Notes under the pieces: model-generated
The model's database searches: none
What the model was told of the DNA's origin: nothing
What the model saw: only the letters and a program-made list of their open reading frames with translations
Translations under genes and position numbers: made by a program
Assembly: GCA_037576195.1 (NCBI GenBank)
Contig: CM075101.1
Location: 10,664,001-10,728,000, forward strand
DNA: 64,000 nt
Source of the DNA: Phytoseiulus persimilis
Taxonomy: Eukaryota > Arthropoda > Arachnida > Mesostigmata > Phytoseiidae
Reading direction: 5' to 3'
In this document: piece after piece, positions 1 to 9,675 of the stretch
Position numbering within the stretch: position 1 is the stretch's first letter
How the letters are laid out: each line of letters starts with the position of its first letter

Positions 1-1675
1 ACTCAGCGCCCTCATTTGAGCATAGAGGCTCAGCGACGTTATCAGGCGGCAACGCCGCTCCTTGTCCTCTCTACCGTTCGGCACCGGCGACCTGGTTCTA
101 ACTTGAAATCGCGCGCGGAGATGACACTCGAAACAGCTTTGATTAGGTCAGCGATGCCGGCATCCAAACTGTTGGAGAAAACTGCGAATACACTCTTCCG
201 AATTCTTCAAATACAAACGGTAATCTCTAACTTCTCTCGCAAGAGATTTTTCCGTACTTGAATCGCAAAAACAGTTCCTTCTGACCAAAGTTTTCTTATT
301 CGTGGGCGGCAGATTTATTTGATATTGTGGCGAAGAAAATCTAGGATTCATGCTCCCCGATGATTGTCGAGTCGGAATTCGACCACTCCAATCACATTAT
401 TCTCTCCGACATCACTTGAATGATCTACAGCACTACGGTGGTGAGTTAGTGCTTATCGGAGCCTTCGTTTTTTCCTGTCTCAAATGCGTGAAAAAATTTC
501 GTACCCTCGAGCATGGCTGGAAGACGACTCAAAAGATTCACTGTTCTTTCAAGCGAGTGGAACACACATGCAACTCCAGACAGAAATAAAATTGAAATGT
601 TCTGTGGTCATGAGTTCAGACGAGGGGCGTAAGAAAGAGTCGCCTTTGGCAATCTCACGAGTCACCAGTGGTCAAGACGCGTCTCCGGCGATGCGCGAAT
701 CCCGGTTTGATGCTTCAACTCGAGATGTACCCGGTTCAACGGAATTTCTTGTGGCTAGAGTTGATGATATATTCCGAGTAACATCCTGATTAAGCTCCAC
801 GGCCAGTCTGGTGCGTTTCCTTCTGGTAGCTGCGTGATCAGCATCGTCTAGAGAAAAATCACCAGGACTTCGTTCAGCACTGTTGCGCTTCCCCCTGCAC
901 TGTTCTGGCTGCATCCTGTGTCTCAGTCTGGTTACGATTCTGTTGGGGGCCCCTTCGAGCGTTCCGAGAAACTCTTTTCTGGGCGTGACAACCCGGTGCT
1001 TTAGCGTACACTGACGGCGCACGCAACCTTCCTTGGCTTGAAGGAAGCAGGATCTAGTGGCTGGCGCATGTGTTTCGAGCTCGGGAGCAGAAGGTCGAGT
1101 TCGATGTCCGTCGCGCGACATCTCCTGGTGACAAACTCCAATTCAAATCGCGGAAGCAATGGGAAAACTCAGTCCATCACACGAAGTGCGAAAGACATAC
1201 ATCCTTGAACCAGCTCTCGAACACTCGAGAGTTGAACCTTGCACCCTCGTCAGTCTCGTAACGGTCAACGTGTCAGACGCCGGAGCAGCGAACATAACAC
1301 CAGTTCGGAGTTTCGGAAGATCAATTATTACTCCTTCCTTGCGTGATCCATCACAGAATAATGCTCAACAACCGCCACGATCGTCAACCAATGCTGCTCC
1401 GTCGTATTCAACCATATTCTTCGCGGGAATTCCAAGTCATCGAGATATCTACGAAGTTTCTTTCCGCTGCCGCGCGAGGGCTCCATTCTCTGAGCCAATC
1501 GTTGTGAGACATTCGTGTGTTACCGGAGGAATCTAATCACCTAGTCTTTCCCAGGTCGGTTGCACAGGGACCTCTTCCTTCGGAGATTCCTCCTCTTCAG
1601 AGACTGCTGAACTGTATCTCTGATATCCATCCTTCCAAAAGGGGGACCTCAATCGCCACAGAGTGCCCCTTGTGT
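1..1675. other. Gene-free stretch
   Basis: I see no supported gene here. Open frames on both strands stay at or below about 150 codons, show no recognisable domain and cannot be joined into an exon chain. The longest, on the minus strand at 672-1121, is rich in Arg and Ser and has no motif I know. Confidence 0.5.
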
Positions 1676-1881
1676 CAGACAACTTTGCCTCGTTACGGCT
1701 GCTCAGTGCTGTTCGCGCCCCCGCCCCCCCATATCGTATTGTAAACTTCCCTTCTGGGTGTTCCTGTAGGGCAGTATACGGGACGCAGTATTTACGACAA
1801 GCTGCCCTAATCGACAACCAAGTCCGGATGGTGGGAGACCATTCGGACTGCATCCAAGCGGAGCTTCTCGTATATGAGGTA
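1676..1881 (-). mobile_element. Remnant of a pipsqueak/pogo-type helix-turn-helix transposase
   Basis: Two minus-strand frames meet here. The upstream frame (1881 to about 1810) reads YEKLRLDAVRMVSHHPDLVV and then stops at a TAG. The adjacent frame (1817 to about 1676) reads SIRAACRKYCVPYTALQEH, then a GK and a short basic stretch. Together they follow the layout of the psq-type helix-turn-helix found at the N-terminus of pogo/Tigger-like transposases: a first helix ending in AV, then SIR-AA-KYGVP-TL, then a GK or GR turn. The frame break at about 1805-1812 and the absence of any following DDE catalytic region mean this is a dead fragment. A decayed host psq-domain gene is an alternative. No terminal inverted repeats were found. 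Confidence 0.45.
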
Positions 1882-3044
1882 ACCCGTACTCCTATCGACT
1901 CGGTTGTAATTTCTTGGATTGATCGACAACAGCCCTGCTATCGATGTCTTGTTTCGTGAGTCATGAAAGCCTCTCCGTGACTGCTCGGGTTCGTCTGCCG
2001 GTGGAAGTGTTGACAAGACTTGTCTCAACGCGAGCCAGGGAATTCACAGATCCCGAACTTTCTCTCCCGGAGTATCGTAACTAACATCTCCGAGTTTTCC
2101 GAAACTTGCAAAGACCGAAACTTCGTCGTCAATTATGTTCCACCTATTCATTCTTACGATCATTCATCGCTGATCGACTTCACTCCAGTTGATCGCCTCC
2201 ACCCTCGATTACGGTCCTTCGACTTTACACGGAATTCCTGAAGCTCAGATGGTGACTTTCTCTCGCTAATCGCTGTAGGGCATCCCTGACCGAGAGACTG
2301 TGTGCCAGTGGCGTAGCCAGAGGGGAGCTGAGTAGGATGTGCACCCCCTCCCTTAACTTGTGAATTCATACTATCTCAGTCGAGCTCTAGATACTTCCGA
2401 ATCATGGCCTTCCGAAACCTATCACGGTGACATGGTGGAGGCGATCAATAGAGACCATCGAGCCTAAATTGGGCGAGGAAACAATTCCCCTACGCGCCTC
2501 GCGTCTGAGCTTTTGAGTCGAACGTAGGCTCTCTGGTTGTTGCTGACTCGGCGATCCTACTGTTCTTATCGTTGTACGGATTGCATAGGTTCTTCACGAA
2601 TCGTTTGGGAGAAGATAGAGGAAAGGTTTTCTCAAGGTGTTACAGAATGCGTGGAAGGTATGCGGACGGAAAGAAATTCCCCTTCCAGATAAAATCCTGG
2701 TCACACCGCTGCTGTGTGCTCGCGTATGCGGTGGATGAGGTGTCGAACTCATAATATTCATACTGCGGTTCCACACAACTGAACCGATTTCATTTGCGTC
2801 TTGTAGCAACTTCAGACTGCCTGGTAGAGTCGTCTCTGCATAAGATCCAAAGAAAATCAGTTGTCACCTTGTTGACATGAGAGCTTGACGGGAAGAGCGA
2901 AAAAATTCTGTCGTGGAATGAACGGGAGAAGAAAAAAAAGTATTTTTTGGCTGTCGAATCATTCTTGTCATTTCAATACAGGTCTCAGATTTTCGTCACT
3001 TCGTATTTGTCCAATTCCATCTCGATCACCATCAATACGAATAC
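1882..3044. other. Gene-free stretch downstream of the kinase
   Basis: No gene is supported. The plus-strand bases from 2306 (CAGTGGCGTAGCCAGAGG) look like the end of a hAT-type inverted-repeat transposon, but I could not find a matching opposite end. I see no AATAAA on the minus strand just past the kinase stop, so its 3' end is undefined. Confidence 0.45.
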
Positions 3045-4109
3045 TCAGTACCTTTCGAATTCCGCATCCTGAGGATCAAGTTCCTTGGCTTCATCGTGAT
3101 GCAGGAAATCAGGGTCACAGGGTGAGCCTTCCACCTCGTCCCACTTGAAATCGACCACTTCGAAATCGTCACTTCGCACACGTACGAAATCGGTGTCTCT
3201 GAACCAAAGATGTTTTTGAATTTCTTGAACACCTGCTGCTCCCGAGCCCAGTCGCTCCCGCCTATTCATCGTGAGTAGTCCACTTATCAGATCTTTCGCC
3301 TCTCCGGTTAAGGATGATCTACGGAGATCGTCTATATTCCCTTTTCGTTCGAAGTCCACTCCTTGAATGCCATCATCGTCAGGCCCAAAGTGGAATGGAT
3401 AAGTGTTTAGCAGCAGCTTGAAGATAAGGACTCCGAGAGCCCACCAATCTATTCCGTCGTCGTAGAATTCGGCTCTGAGTATCTCAGGCGCCATGTAAGG
3501 GAGTGTCCCGCGCACCGCATTCAAGTCGTCGCGAGCTATTTGCGTCAGACCGAAATCGGATAATTTCAAGCGACCTTTCGCGAATATCAGACAGTTCTCC
3601 GGCTTCAAATCCCCATAAATCAGGGTGACTGAGTGCAGGTATTCCAGCCCACAAATGATCTGGGGCACATAATCCAGAGCTTCTTTCTCGGTTATTCCGC
3701 GACCGTGCCGAAAAACTCTCTTGAGATCCCCATAAGGGGCGAATTCCATTAGCAATCCGAGCCAGTTCTGGGTGCGGAATGTTCCGAAGAAGCTCGGGAC
3801 GAAGTTACTGAACAAAGCTTCTTGGAAAATTCTTTCGTTGATCACCATTGCTATCCTGCCAGCTCTTTCACGGACCACATCCTTCATGTGGAGCTTCACT
3901 GCAACAATTTGGTTATCTCCGTGTCGCGCTTTGAAAACTGAGCCGAAGCCGCCCTTGCCGAGGCGCGACAGGAAATAACACTCCTGAGCTGTCGTGGCGG
4001 GCTTTTGGGGTCTTCCTAAGTTTTCAAGGAATTGTGATGGTGCCACCCGGAGAGCCCCCAGCTGGGCATCTCGCAGTAATTCCCTTCTCGCACGGGTCAG
4101 CTTCGTCAT
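3045..4109 (-). CDS. AGC-like serine/threonine protein kinase, intronless, non-RD
   Basis: A single-exon gene of 354 codons holds a full kinase fold. The glycine loop GKGGFGSV is at residues 51-58, the ATP-binding lysine in VAVK at 72, the catalytic loop YGDLKPEN at 165-172 (base D167), the metal-binding DFG at 185-187, APE at 207-209 and DWWALGV at 221-227. A KPEN catalytic loop, the DWW block and an RLGSG segment followed by a W-F-R tail place it near the AGC group (PKA, RSK, SGK). Two features are odd: the Arg before the catalytic Asp is Gly (YGD instead of YRD), and the activation segment before GTLPYMAPE has no Thr where AGC kinases are normally phosphorylated by PDK1. No clear FxxFSY hydrophobic motif follows the domain. 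The kinase should therefore be active without loop phosphorylation, or be divergent. No introns suggests a retrocopy or intron loss. I cannot name the substrate or the subfamily. Confidence 0.93.
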   Translation of the reverse strand: MTKLTRARRELLRDAQLGALRVAPSQFLENLGRPQKPATTAQECYFLSRLGKGGFGSVFKARHGDNQIVAVKLHMKDVVRERAGRIAMVINERIFQEALFSNFVPSFFGTFRTQNWLGLLMEFAPYGDLKRVFRHGRGITEKEALDYVPQIICGLEYLHSVTLIYGDLKPENCLIFAKGRLKLSDFGLTQIARDDLNAVRGTLPYMAPEILRAEFYDDGIDWWALGVLIFKLLLNTYPFHFGPDDDGIQGVDFERKGNIDDLRRSSLTGEAKDLISGLLTMNRRERLGSGAAGVQEIQKHLWFRDTDFVRVRSDDFEVVDFKWDEVEGSPCDPDFLHHDEAKELDPQDAEFERY

Positions 4110-7026
4110 TTTTCGATGGTTGCTGGCAGAAGCAAATTATCGAATACTCTTATGTCATCACGCGCAGACGGATCGGAGATTCTTTTCTCTGCCCGGGCTC
4201 CATATTCTGACCGATTCGAAAGAGAACACGTCACGGAGACATCCGAATCTTTGAAAAATTGGGGAGTAATCGAGGGGATCCCTTGAGACGGATGTCGACA
4301 GGGAACGTCTTGAATTCCAACCGATAGCTAACCGAGTGTACATGCCATTTTCTACATTGTGAGCACACGGATGCAATGAAGCAAAGAAATCACGAACCTT
4401 GCGGCAGCGACGAGTCTAACTTGATCGGATTTAATTGTTCACACTCTCCTGAAGAGGTCGATCTTCCAGAGAAGAAGTTTTTCTATAAGGAGAAAAAGAT
4501 GGAGCTCGCGAAAACATCATCGTAAAAAATTACACAGACTGAGTTTCTTCCATACGATGTTCGCCATCGTTCTCAGTTGAGAGCTCCGAACAATTTCAGA
4601 CTCACTCCAAGTTGGGGAGTGCATCCCACGACATGACCGCTTGGCTACGAGTTTGGGAGGTGCGATCATATGAGCCTAATGTGATTTGTCAGCTGATTGC
4701 TGTACCGTCTGCGTTCATCAGGCAGCAAGATTCATATAGTAATTGGCGACCTGTAGGGAATCATCCAGCGAAAATTTTATGAAATCACAGGGAATCGAGG
4801 ACATCAACCACGGGACGCGCTCAGACTGAAAACGGATGATTCTCTTCCATTTCACTTTGAACGAAAACGCGTCAGAAGGGAAGAACTCTCCCCGAGCGGC
4901 CACTCTCGAAAGAGGAGTCATCGGAAAACGGCTCCCAGAAGGTACCAAACTTTTTGGAAGACCTGACGCACAGACACGAGGCCTGCTAATTACAATCTCA
5001 CTGATTTTAATCTGCCGATCTGTTTCGAGCTTGAACGGAAGTACGAATTCCCTAGCTCGATGAATCCAAGACGCGGGATCGAGGTCACACAATCAGGGAC
5101 TATTATGAAGGGGACCAAGACGTTCCGGCCCAAAGGCTATTCACCCTCGATCGGTGGCGGCCGCCTGTGCATCATTTTGCGCATGGGCCTCAAGTACATC
5201 TCGATCATTCATTGTTCTCTAGATTTCATGCACATATTTTACTGTACATCAGTGGAAAAGCGAGATGCGTTTCTCAGAGTTCTCTTGAGAAGGTCTGCGG
5301 ATCCCTGTTTCAGTTTTGCGACTTATACTCTCCGGGTGCTTCCTCAAGTCGAGTGGGAACCGATAATCTGGCGTGTTCCCCGGGTAGCAGGGAGTTAGCA
5401 GCATGCCAGCCCATCGGGTCAGGTCAGCAGTTTTGTTTCTGAGGGAGCCGACTGGGCCTGCGGGGAGAGTTGTTGTTTGTAGGTGCTACACCATCGTACG
5501 CTATCTCCTAAAAGTCTCGTTTCGCTTGGGACGACGCTTGAGTGCGCCATCGATTCCTGTGGACGTTGGTGTCACTCCCAAGAGATAGTCCTATGCCGAG
5601 GGCCGTGGTCTCCCGGCCAAGAAGCCTCGTGAGCCCCGGCTTATTCGGCGGGGCACTCTCAGGTAGTGAGAAAATCAGCAGATCTGTGTTCAGAACATCT
5701 TTCGTTGTTCTCTGGGCGATAAGATTCGTTAGGCGATCTCTTTCTTCGATATTCATCGAGGGTAGGAATGCCTGTCGCAAGCACCAGGAACCCTTGCGCA
5801 TATCTGGCTAGTGTGGGGCTTGCTTCCACCAAAACTCCATTCTCTGCCTTCGGGTGTCTGGGGACTCGGAGAGGTTTCTCCGATCTAAGTTGTCCGTACC
5901 GAACTGTTGGGGCCGGCTGGTCCTGCGCCGAAATGTCGTCGACCGTATCGAGCCTGGGTCTTCACGGCCGTGACTGATCGGAGAGGTTTCTCGCCAGAGC
6001 ATCTCTTGAGAACGGCAACGAGGTAGGTCTGTATCCTCGATTCCGATGAGTCGAAGATCCATGGTTGGCCGTTTCTAAGCTTTCCATGCTCAGGACTGTG
6101 CCCGGAAACGAAGCGACGATGATCGGGAAAGGGCAGATACCTGCCGCGACAACTGTCTTGGGCTTTTGGTGGTCTACGGGAAGGGTCTTGAGCGACATCA
6201 GTGCAACGGGAGAGACTAAAATAGCTGGTAGGTTCCAACCTGAAAGATGAGTTGGGCTTGCTCAAACATGTCGCTCAGGGAGTTAGAATCCGTATCGGAA
6301 TCGATGACCATGATCGCCCGGCAAGAAGCTGATATCTAGGTTCAGCATCGATTGCTAGAAAGCGAGCACCATGAGCTCCGATGACAAGGCCGGGGCGCAT
6401 CGTTCAAGGGGGTTTTCGGGCATTAAATCATTGTCCCCGAGCCCCGGACGGTGTCCGATGTCAGACCTCCCGGCTCGTGATCCTAAATTGTGCATATTCG
6501 GACGATGACCGTCAATACCAAGGATTCAGCGATGGAGTTGACGTTTTGTACCCGATGTTTCCGGAGCAAATCAAGCGCTCTTACGTGAATGTTGCGATGC
6601 ATCCACTCTTTCATGGATCGACTCGAATTCCCAACTTCACTAACCCAGGCCGAACCCGGCGTGAATCGCGAAAGGAGCCACGCCTCAGCACTATCCTATC
6701 TACGACGCCAACCTAGAAACAAAACAACTCATGCTCCCTTCCACGTTCTATTCATTGAAAAATGGGATGGAAACCGATCCCACCTTTACCCCAAGCACAC
6801 CCTTCCCGAGCTGTACGCTTTCCCCGTGGGTTTTTGGATCCCTCAACCAGCATTCTGATAGTAGCGAGAGTAATGGCATGACGTATGTTGCATTTGGAGA
6901 TTCAATCGATGATATCTCAGGTTCGCTGGAGATGAATGAAGGCAACGCAAGATGCTCGGGTTCGAGGTCCAGTTGGTCCTCTCGTTGTGGATCCAGAATG
7001 CGGAAATCACCCACCTTCCTCTGGAC
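4110..7026. other. Gene-free stretch
   Basis: No gene is supported. Between 5500 and 6330 on the minus strand several overlapping frames look somewhat protein-like, for example around 6240-6328 and 5960-6200, but they change frame repeatedly, have no recognisable domain and give no consistent splice chain. A decayed gene or transposon is possible. Confidence 0.4.
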
Positions 7027-7292
7027 CAGTGGATCTCAAACTCCACTGACCCCCTGAGCGACTTCGTTGAAGTTTATGGACTGCCGTGCCACAGGGGGTC
7101 GATCACCGATCATCGATTTATTGAAGCGGTTACGGGATCACCTCCATGAATAGGGGGTCAACCGTCGAGCCCTTGGATCCACCTCCGTGAACTCCGAGAA
7201 GTATGGTCAAGTCCAACCCGGCATCATTTCTGTAAATAGGAGATCCCCTATTGACCCCTAGGGGTCGATATCGACCACTTTGAGAACTACTG
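7027..7292. mobile_element. hAT-type MITE (non-autonomous DNA transposon), 266 bp
   Basis: The left end begins CAGTGGATCTCAAACT, and the right end read on the other strand begins CAGTAGTTCTCAAAGT. They match at 13 of 16 positions and resemble the common hAT terminus CAGTGGTTCTCAAACT. The flanks are CTCTGGAC (7019-7026) and CTCTAGAT (7293-7300), an 8-bp target-site duplication with two mismatches. The right copy fits the hAT target consensus nTnTAGAn. Just inside both ends are GACCCC-type blocks, as in Charlie-like hAT elements. The element is far too short to encode a transposase, so it must have been mobilised in trans. The mismatches point to an old insertion. Confidence 0.75.
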
Positions 7293-7300
7293 CTCTAGAT

Positions 7301-8269
7301 AATCAGACCCTCGGAGCCAGCACTCTAGCGCAAATCATTTCCGAGAGCTTGCGTCTTGTTCAGCGCGGGTCAGTTGAGCGCTTCCGTTGCTTCGGTGATT
7401 GGTTTGAGTATTGACAGGTAGGAATCAGGAACCCGTGAGCTGATCACAACTTGAATCGGCGACGTTTTCCACCGTCTTGAGTTCCCTGACTCTCCTGATG
7501 GGGTTTGTGCAGGTGGTTGTGTCTCTCAGCTCAACTGCAATCAATCGACACTCAACAGACGGAAACTTCCTGGTCTTCCCGATTCTGTAGGACTGGTTTC
7601 CCCAGAGGCAATTTCCAGCTCGAAGGCCTCCTTGGGTTGGTGGAGGTCTCAGCTCCTCCTCAATTAGATCGTCCACCGCCTCTCATAGAGTCAGCATGTA
7701 GTCTTGCCAGGTTCGTGGACATCGAGAATCCGCCATCGATTTGAGCCCGGAGTCTCCGAAGCCCCGAAATGCCGAGGAAGCGCAATACTGAACGCCCGAA
7801 TGACCCAAATGCCGGGAGTCCTCTCTCCCTAGCTATTATAGAACTTCGTAGTCGAGCGCACCTAACGCTCCTGACAGCGCTGACCTCCTCAGCGCAAGTC
7901 TCACTGAAGAGAAAACACGGATCAATCGAGCTCACAGCGGAAAAGTAATTATTCGAGGGTTGGAAATTCGACCTAGGGTCAAGAAACACTTGCAGCCGAA
8001 GGCGACAGCGAACTGTGGGGCCGCATAACGAGCAGCCTACGGGAAGGTATACGAGGAAGAGAGCAAGAATTGAATACATACTATGTAATGAGCCATCACT
8101 GATGACGTAGTGTTTGATATATGTCAAAGTATGTTTGAGTATGTGGGTCACTCCTTATCAGTATGACGCCCCGAGTTTTCATAGAAGACAGAGCGCCGTT
8201 GGCGTGGAGATCCCTGCCAAGGTGTTTGCAGAAATCGCAGAGAGAAAACTTGGAGCGACACGGCGATCC
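7301..8269. other. Gene-free stretch between the MITE and the retroelement insertion
   Basis: A minus-strand open frame of 163 codons (7660-8151) shows no domain, signal peptide or splice-compatible neighbour. An ORF of this length is expected about once or more by chance in a window of this size. Nothing else is recognised. Confidence 0.45.
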
Positions 8270-8284
8270 CTAAATTGATACGAC
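8270..8284. repeat. 15-bp direct repeat, downstream copy (target-site duplication)
   Basis: The bases CTAAATTGATACGAC occur here and again, identically, at 9661-9675. The flanking bases differ on both sides. The repeat brackets the retroelement-like insertion and is best read as its target-site duplication. Confidence 0.75.
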
Positions 8285-8714
8285 GAGGTTTTACCAGCGC
8301 CATTCCTCACCACAAGTGTGTGTCCATCTTCTTTGTTCGTATTATCCTTTTTCTTCGTTCCTCTACCTTTTGTACATATTTCCGCGCTTAGGTTTTTTCC
8401 ATACACGCAGCATTCAAGTATTTTTAGGCCATCGGTGATGTTTATGCATTCTGGTAGATAGACTGTGAGTTTTCCGTGGGTTTCACTTCCCATTTCGTCT
8501 ATTATGGATTTGACGACACGAATTATCTCCAATCGATCATCTCCGGTTTTGATCACTGTTATTTCGTCCGAGGCCTCGTAGTCCTCGGTGCCTTGTTTTC
8601 GGATTTTTTGGTTCAGGGATAGGGTTATATTTGATCCTAGAGGAGCGCTTTTCACAGAGCTCCCCAGCCTGGGATAAGATGGCCGAGGTGCCGTAAGACC
8701 TCCGCGTCTTTTTT
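8285..8714 (-). pseudogene. ORF1/Gag-like protein, C-terminal part in the -1 frame, 3'-truncated
   Basis: This frame overlaps the preceding one from 8714 to 8652 and runs on to 8285 and beyond the element edge. It has no ATG at its start. Shifting one base back within the six A residues at 8709-8714 (minus strand) joins the two frames into one protein. The segment is globular-looking: an alternating hydrophobic stretch around ITVIKTGDDRLEIIRVVKSI, then LTVYLPECI and LKILECCVYG, then a Lys/Gly-rich linker and TLVVRNGAG. No CCHC zinc knuckle is present before the truncation. Either a one-base homopolymer loss inactivated the gene or the A run is a frameshift site. Confidence 0.5.
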
Positions 8715-9545
8715 GTTATTCTCGTTCACGATTATAATACGGATTGGTGTCACAGCGAGAACGCTTTTCTGCGTCGTTTTCGCTTTCTCTAGGATGTCCT
8801 TCGGCCATTGGTAGCTTATGAGTTTTTCAATGTCCGTTTCGTCTTTGACCAACTTCAACTTCTCTCTCAGTTCTTCATGTGTTATGTACTTGTTTTGGTT
8901 GTTTAGTTGCGATAAATCGTTCTCGAGTTTTTCGTTTTCATTTCTGAGTTTGACAGTCTCGCCCATGAGTTTGTCTATGCTAGAGCTCCGTGATTCGAAG
9001 TCCCTTTTCTGAGTTTCTTGTTCGATATTGAGTTGGTGGATGTTGTTGGTTAGATGTTTGTTGAGTTTCTTGACTTTGCTCACTAGGACTTCGCTCTGTT
9101 CCTTGATTTCGGTTTTCGTAGTTATGTGTCTTATGTTGCTCAGTTGGTAAAGTTCGTTAGCCAAATTCAGTATGTCCATGAGTTTATCTGTGGCTGCGCT
9201 AAGATCGACTTTCGAACTTTCTCGGGAATCTTCCGCCTCTGGAAGTGGCTCTTCCTCGGGTATCATGTTTTCTTCTTCCGTATTTACAGGGCGTTTGGGT
9301 GTTTTCTCATCGTTGGGAGAGAGTTCCAGTTTTCGCTTGTCACCACCTCGGAGTTTATTTTTCTTTCTGTTTTGACTTTCCCAAGGTTTTTCGTGTGTTT
9401 CACCCGTTTCTGTGAGTTCTGATGCTGTGGTGTCAAGTGCGCCTCGTTCGGTGCTTTCTGTTTCTAGGTTCTGATTGGGTGTTTGATTCGATTGGTGCAT
9501 GTTCTTTCCGTTTTCGATTGGTTTGGGAAGATTCTCCTCACCCAT
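8652..9545 (-). CDS. ORF1/Gag-like coiled-coil protein, N-terminal part (frame-broken)
   Basis: The first ATG is at 9545 and the frame is open upstream to about 9593 without another ATG. The roughly 297 residues begin with a hydrophilic, Glu/Thr/Asn-rich head carrying a basic block (KKNKLRGGDKRKLE), then an acidic stretch. From about the middle comes a long heptad-rich helical region (KLNKHLTNNIHQLNIEQETQ, then KLRNENEKLENDL), typical of the coiled coil that trimerises LINE ORF1 proteins. The frame ends at 8652, but the overlapping -1 frame continues the protein from an A6 run at 8709-8714. A host coiled-coil gene retrocopied here is an alternative. I cannot place it in a named clade. Confidence 0.6.
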   Translation of the reverse strand: MGEENLPKPIENGKNMHQSNQTPNQNLETESTERGALDTTASELTETGETHEKPWESQNRKKNKLRGGDKRKLELSPNDEKTPKRPVNTEEENMIPEEEPLPEAEDSRESSKVDLSAATDKLMDILNLANELYQLSNIRHITTKTEIKEQSEVLVSKVKKLNKHLTNNIHQLNIEQETQKRDFESRSSSIDKLMGETVKLRNENEKLENDLSQLNNQNKYITHEELREKLKLVKDETDIEKLISYQWPKDILEKAKTTQKSVLAVTPIRIIIVNENNKKDAEVLRHLGHLIPGWGAL

Positions 9546-9660
9546 ATCGCCTAGGCTCTCTGGCCTGGCGTCTTCCAAAGTGTCTTTGTGGAGTTAGAAA
9601 TTCGGTTAGTGTTCTGATCAGACTTTCCAGGTGTTGCTTCGTCGTTGTCGCGCACAAACT

Positions 9661-9675
9661 CTAAATTGATACGAC
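9661..9675. repeat. 15-bp direct repeat, upstream copy (target-site duplication)
   Basis: Identical to 8270-8284 over 15 bases, with differing bases immediately outside on both sides. It marks the 5' boundary of the minus-strand insertion. Confidence 0.75.

Larger units (their letters stand above)
8285..9660 (-). mobile_element. Retroelement-like insertion carrying only an ORF1/Gag-like gene
   Basis: The 1376 bp between the two 15-bp repeats read on the minus strand as a short leader (9660 to about 9546) and then an ORF1/Gag-like coding region that runs to the 3' edge. There is no reverse transcriptase, endonuclease, RNase H or LTR. A 15-bp duplication fits target-primed (LINE-type) integration. 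Ordinary 5'-truncated LINEs keep their 3' end, which would hold reverse transcriptase, so this copy is unusual. It resembles an ORF1-only (HAL1-like) non-autonomous element or a retrocopied, truncated ORF1 transcript. No poly-A tail is present at the 3' end. The reading frame crosses into the downstream duplication without a stop, showing that the 3' end of the coding region is missing. Confidence 0.6.

Noticed and set aside
2306-2350. CAGTGGCGTAGCCAGAGG, resembling one end of a hAT-type transposon.
   Set aside because: No inverted partner or target duplication was found in the window.
5500-6330. Patchwork of protein-like minus-strand frames.
   Set aside because: The frames conflict, no consistent splice chain exists and nothing in the translation was recognisable.
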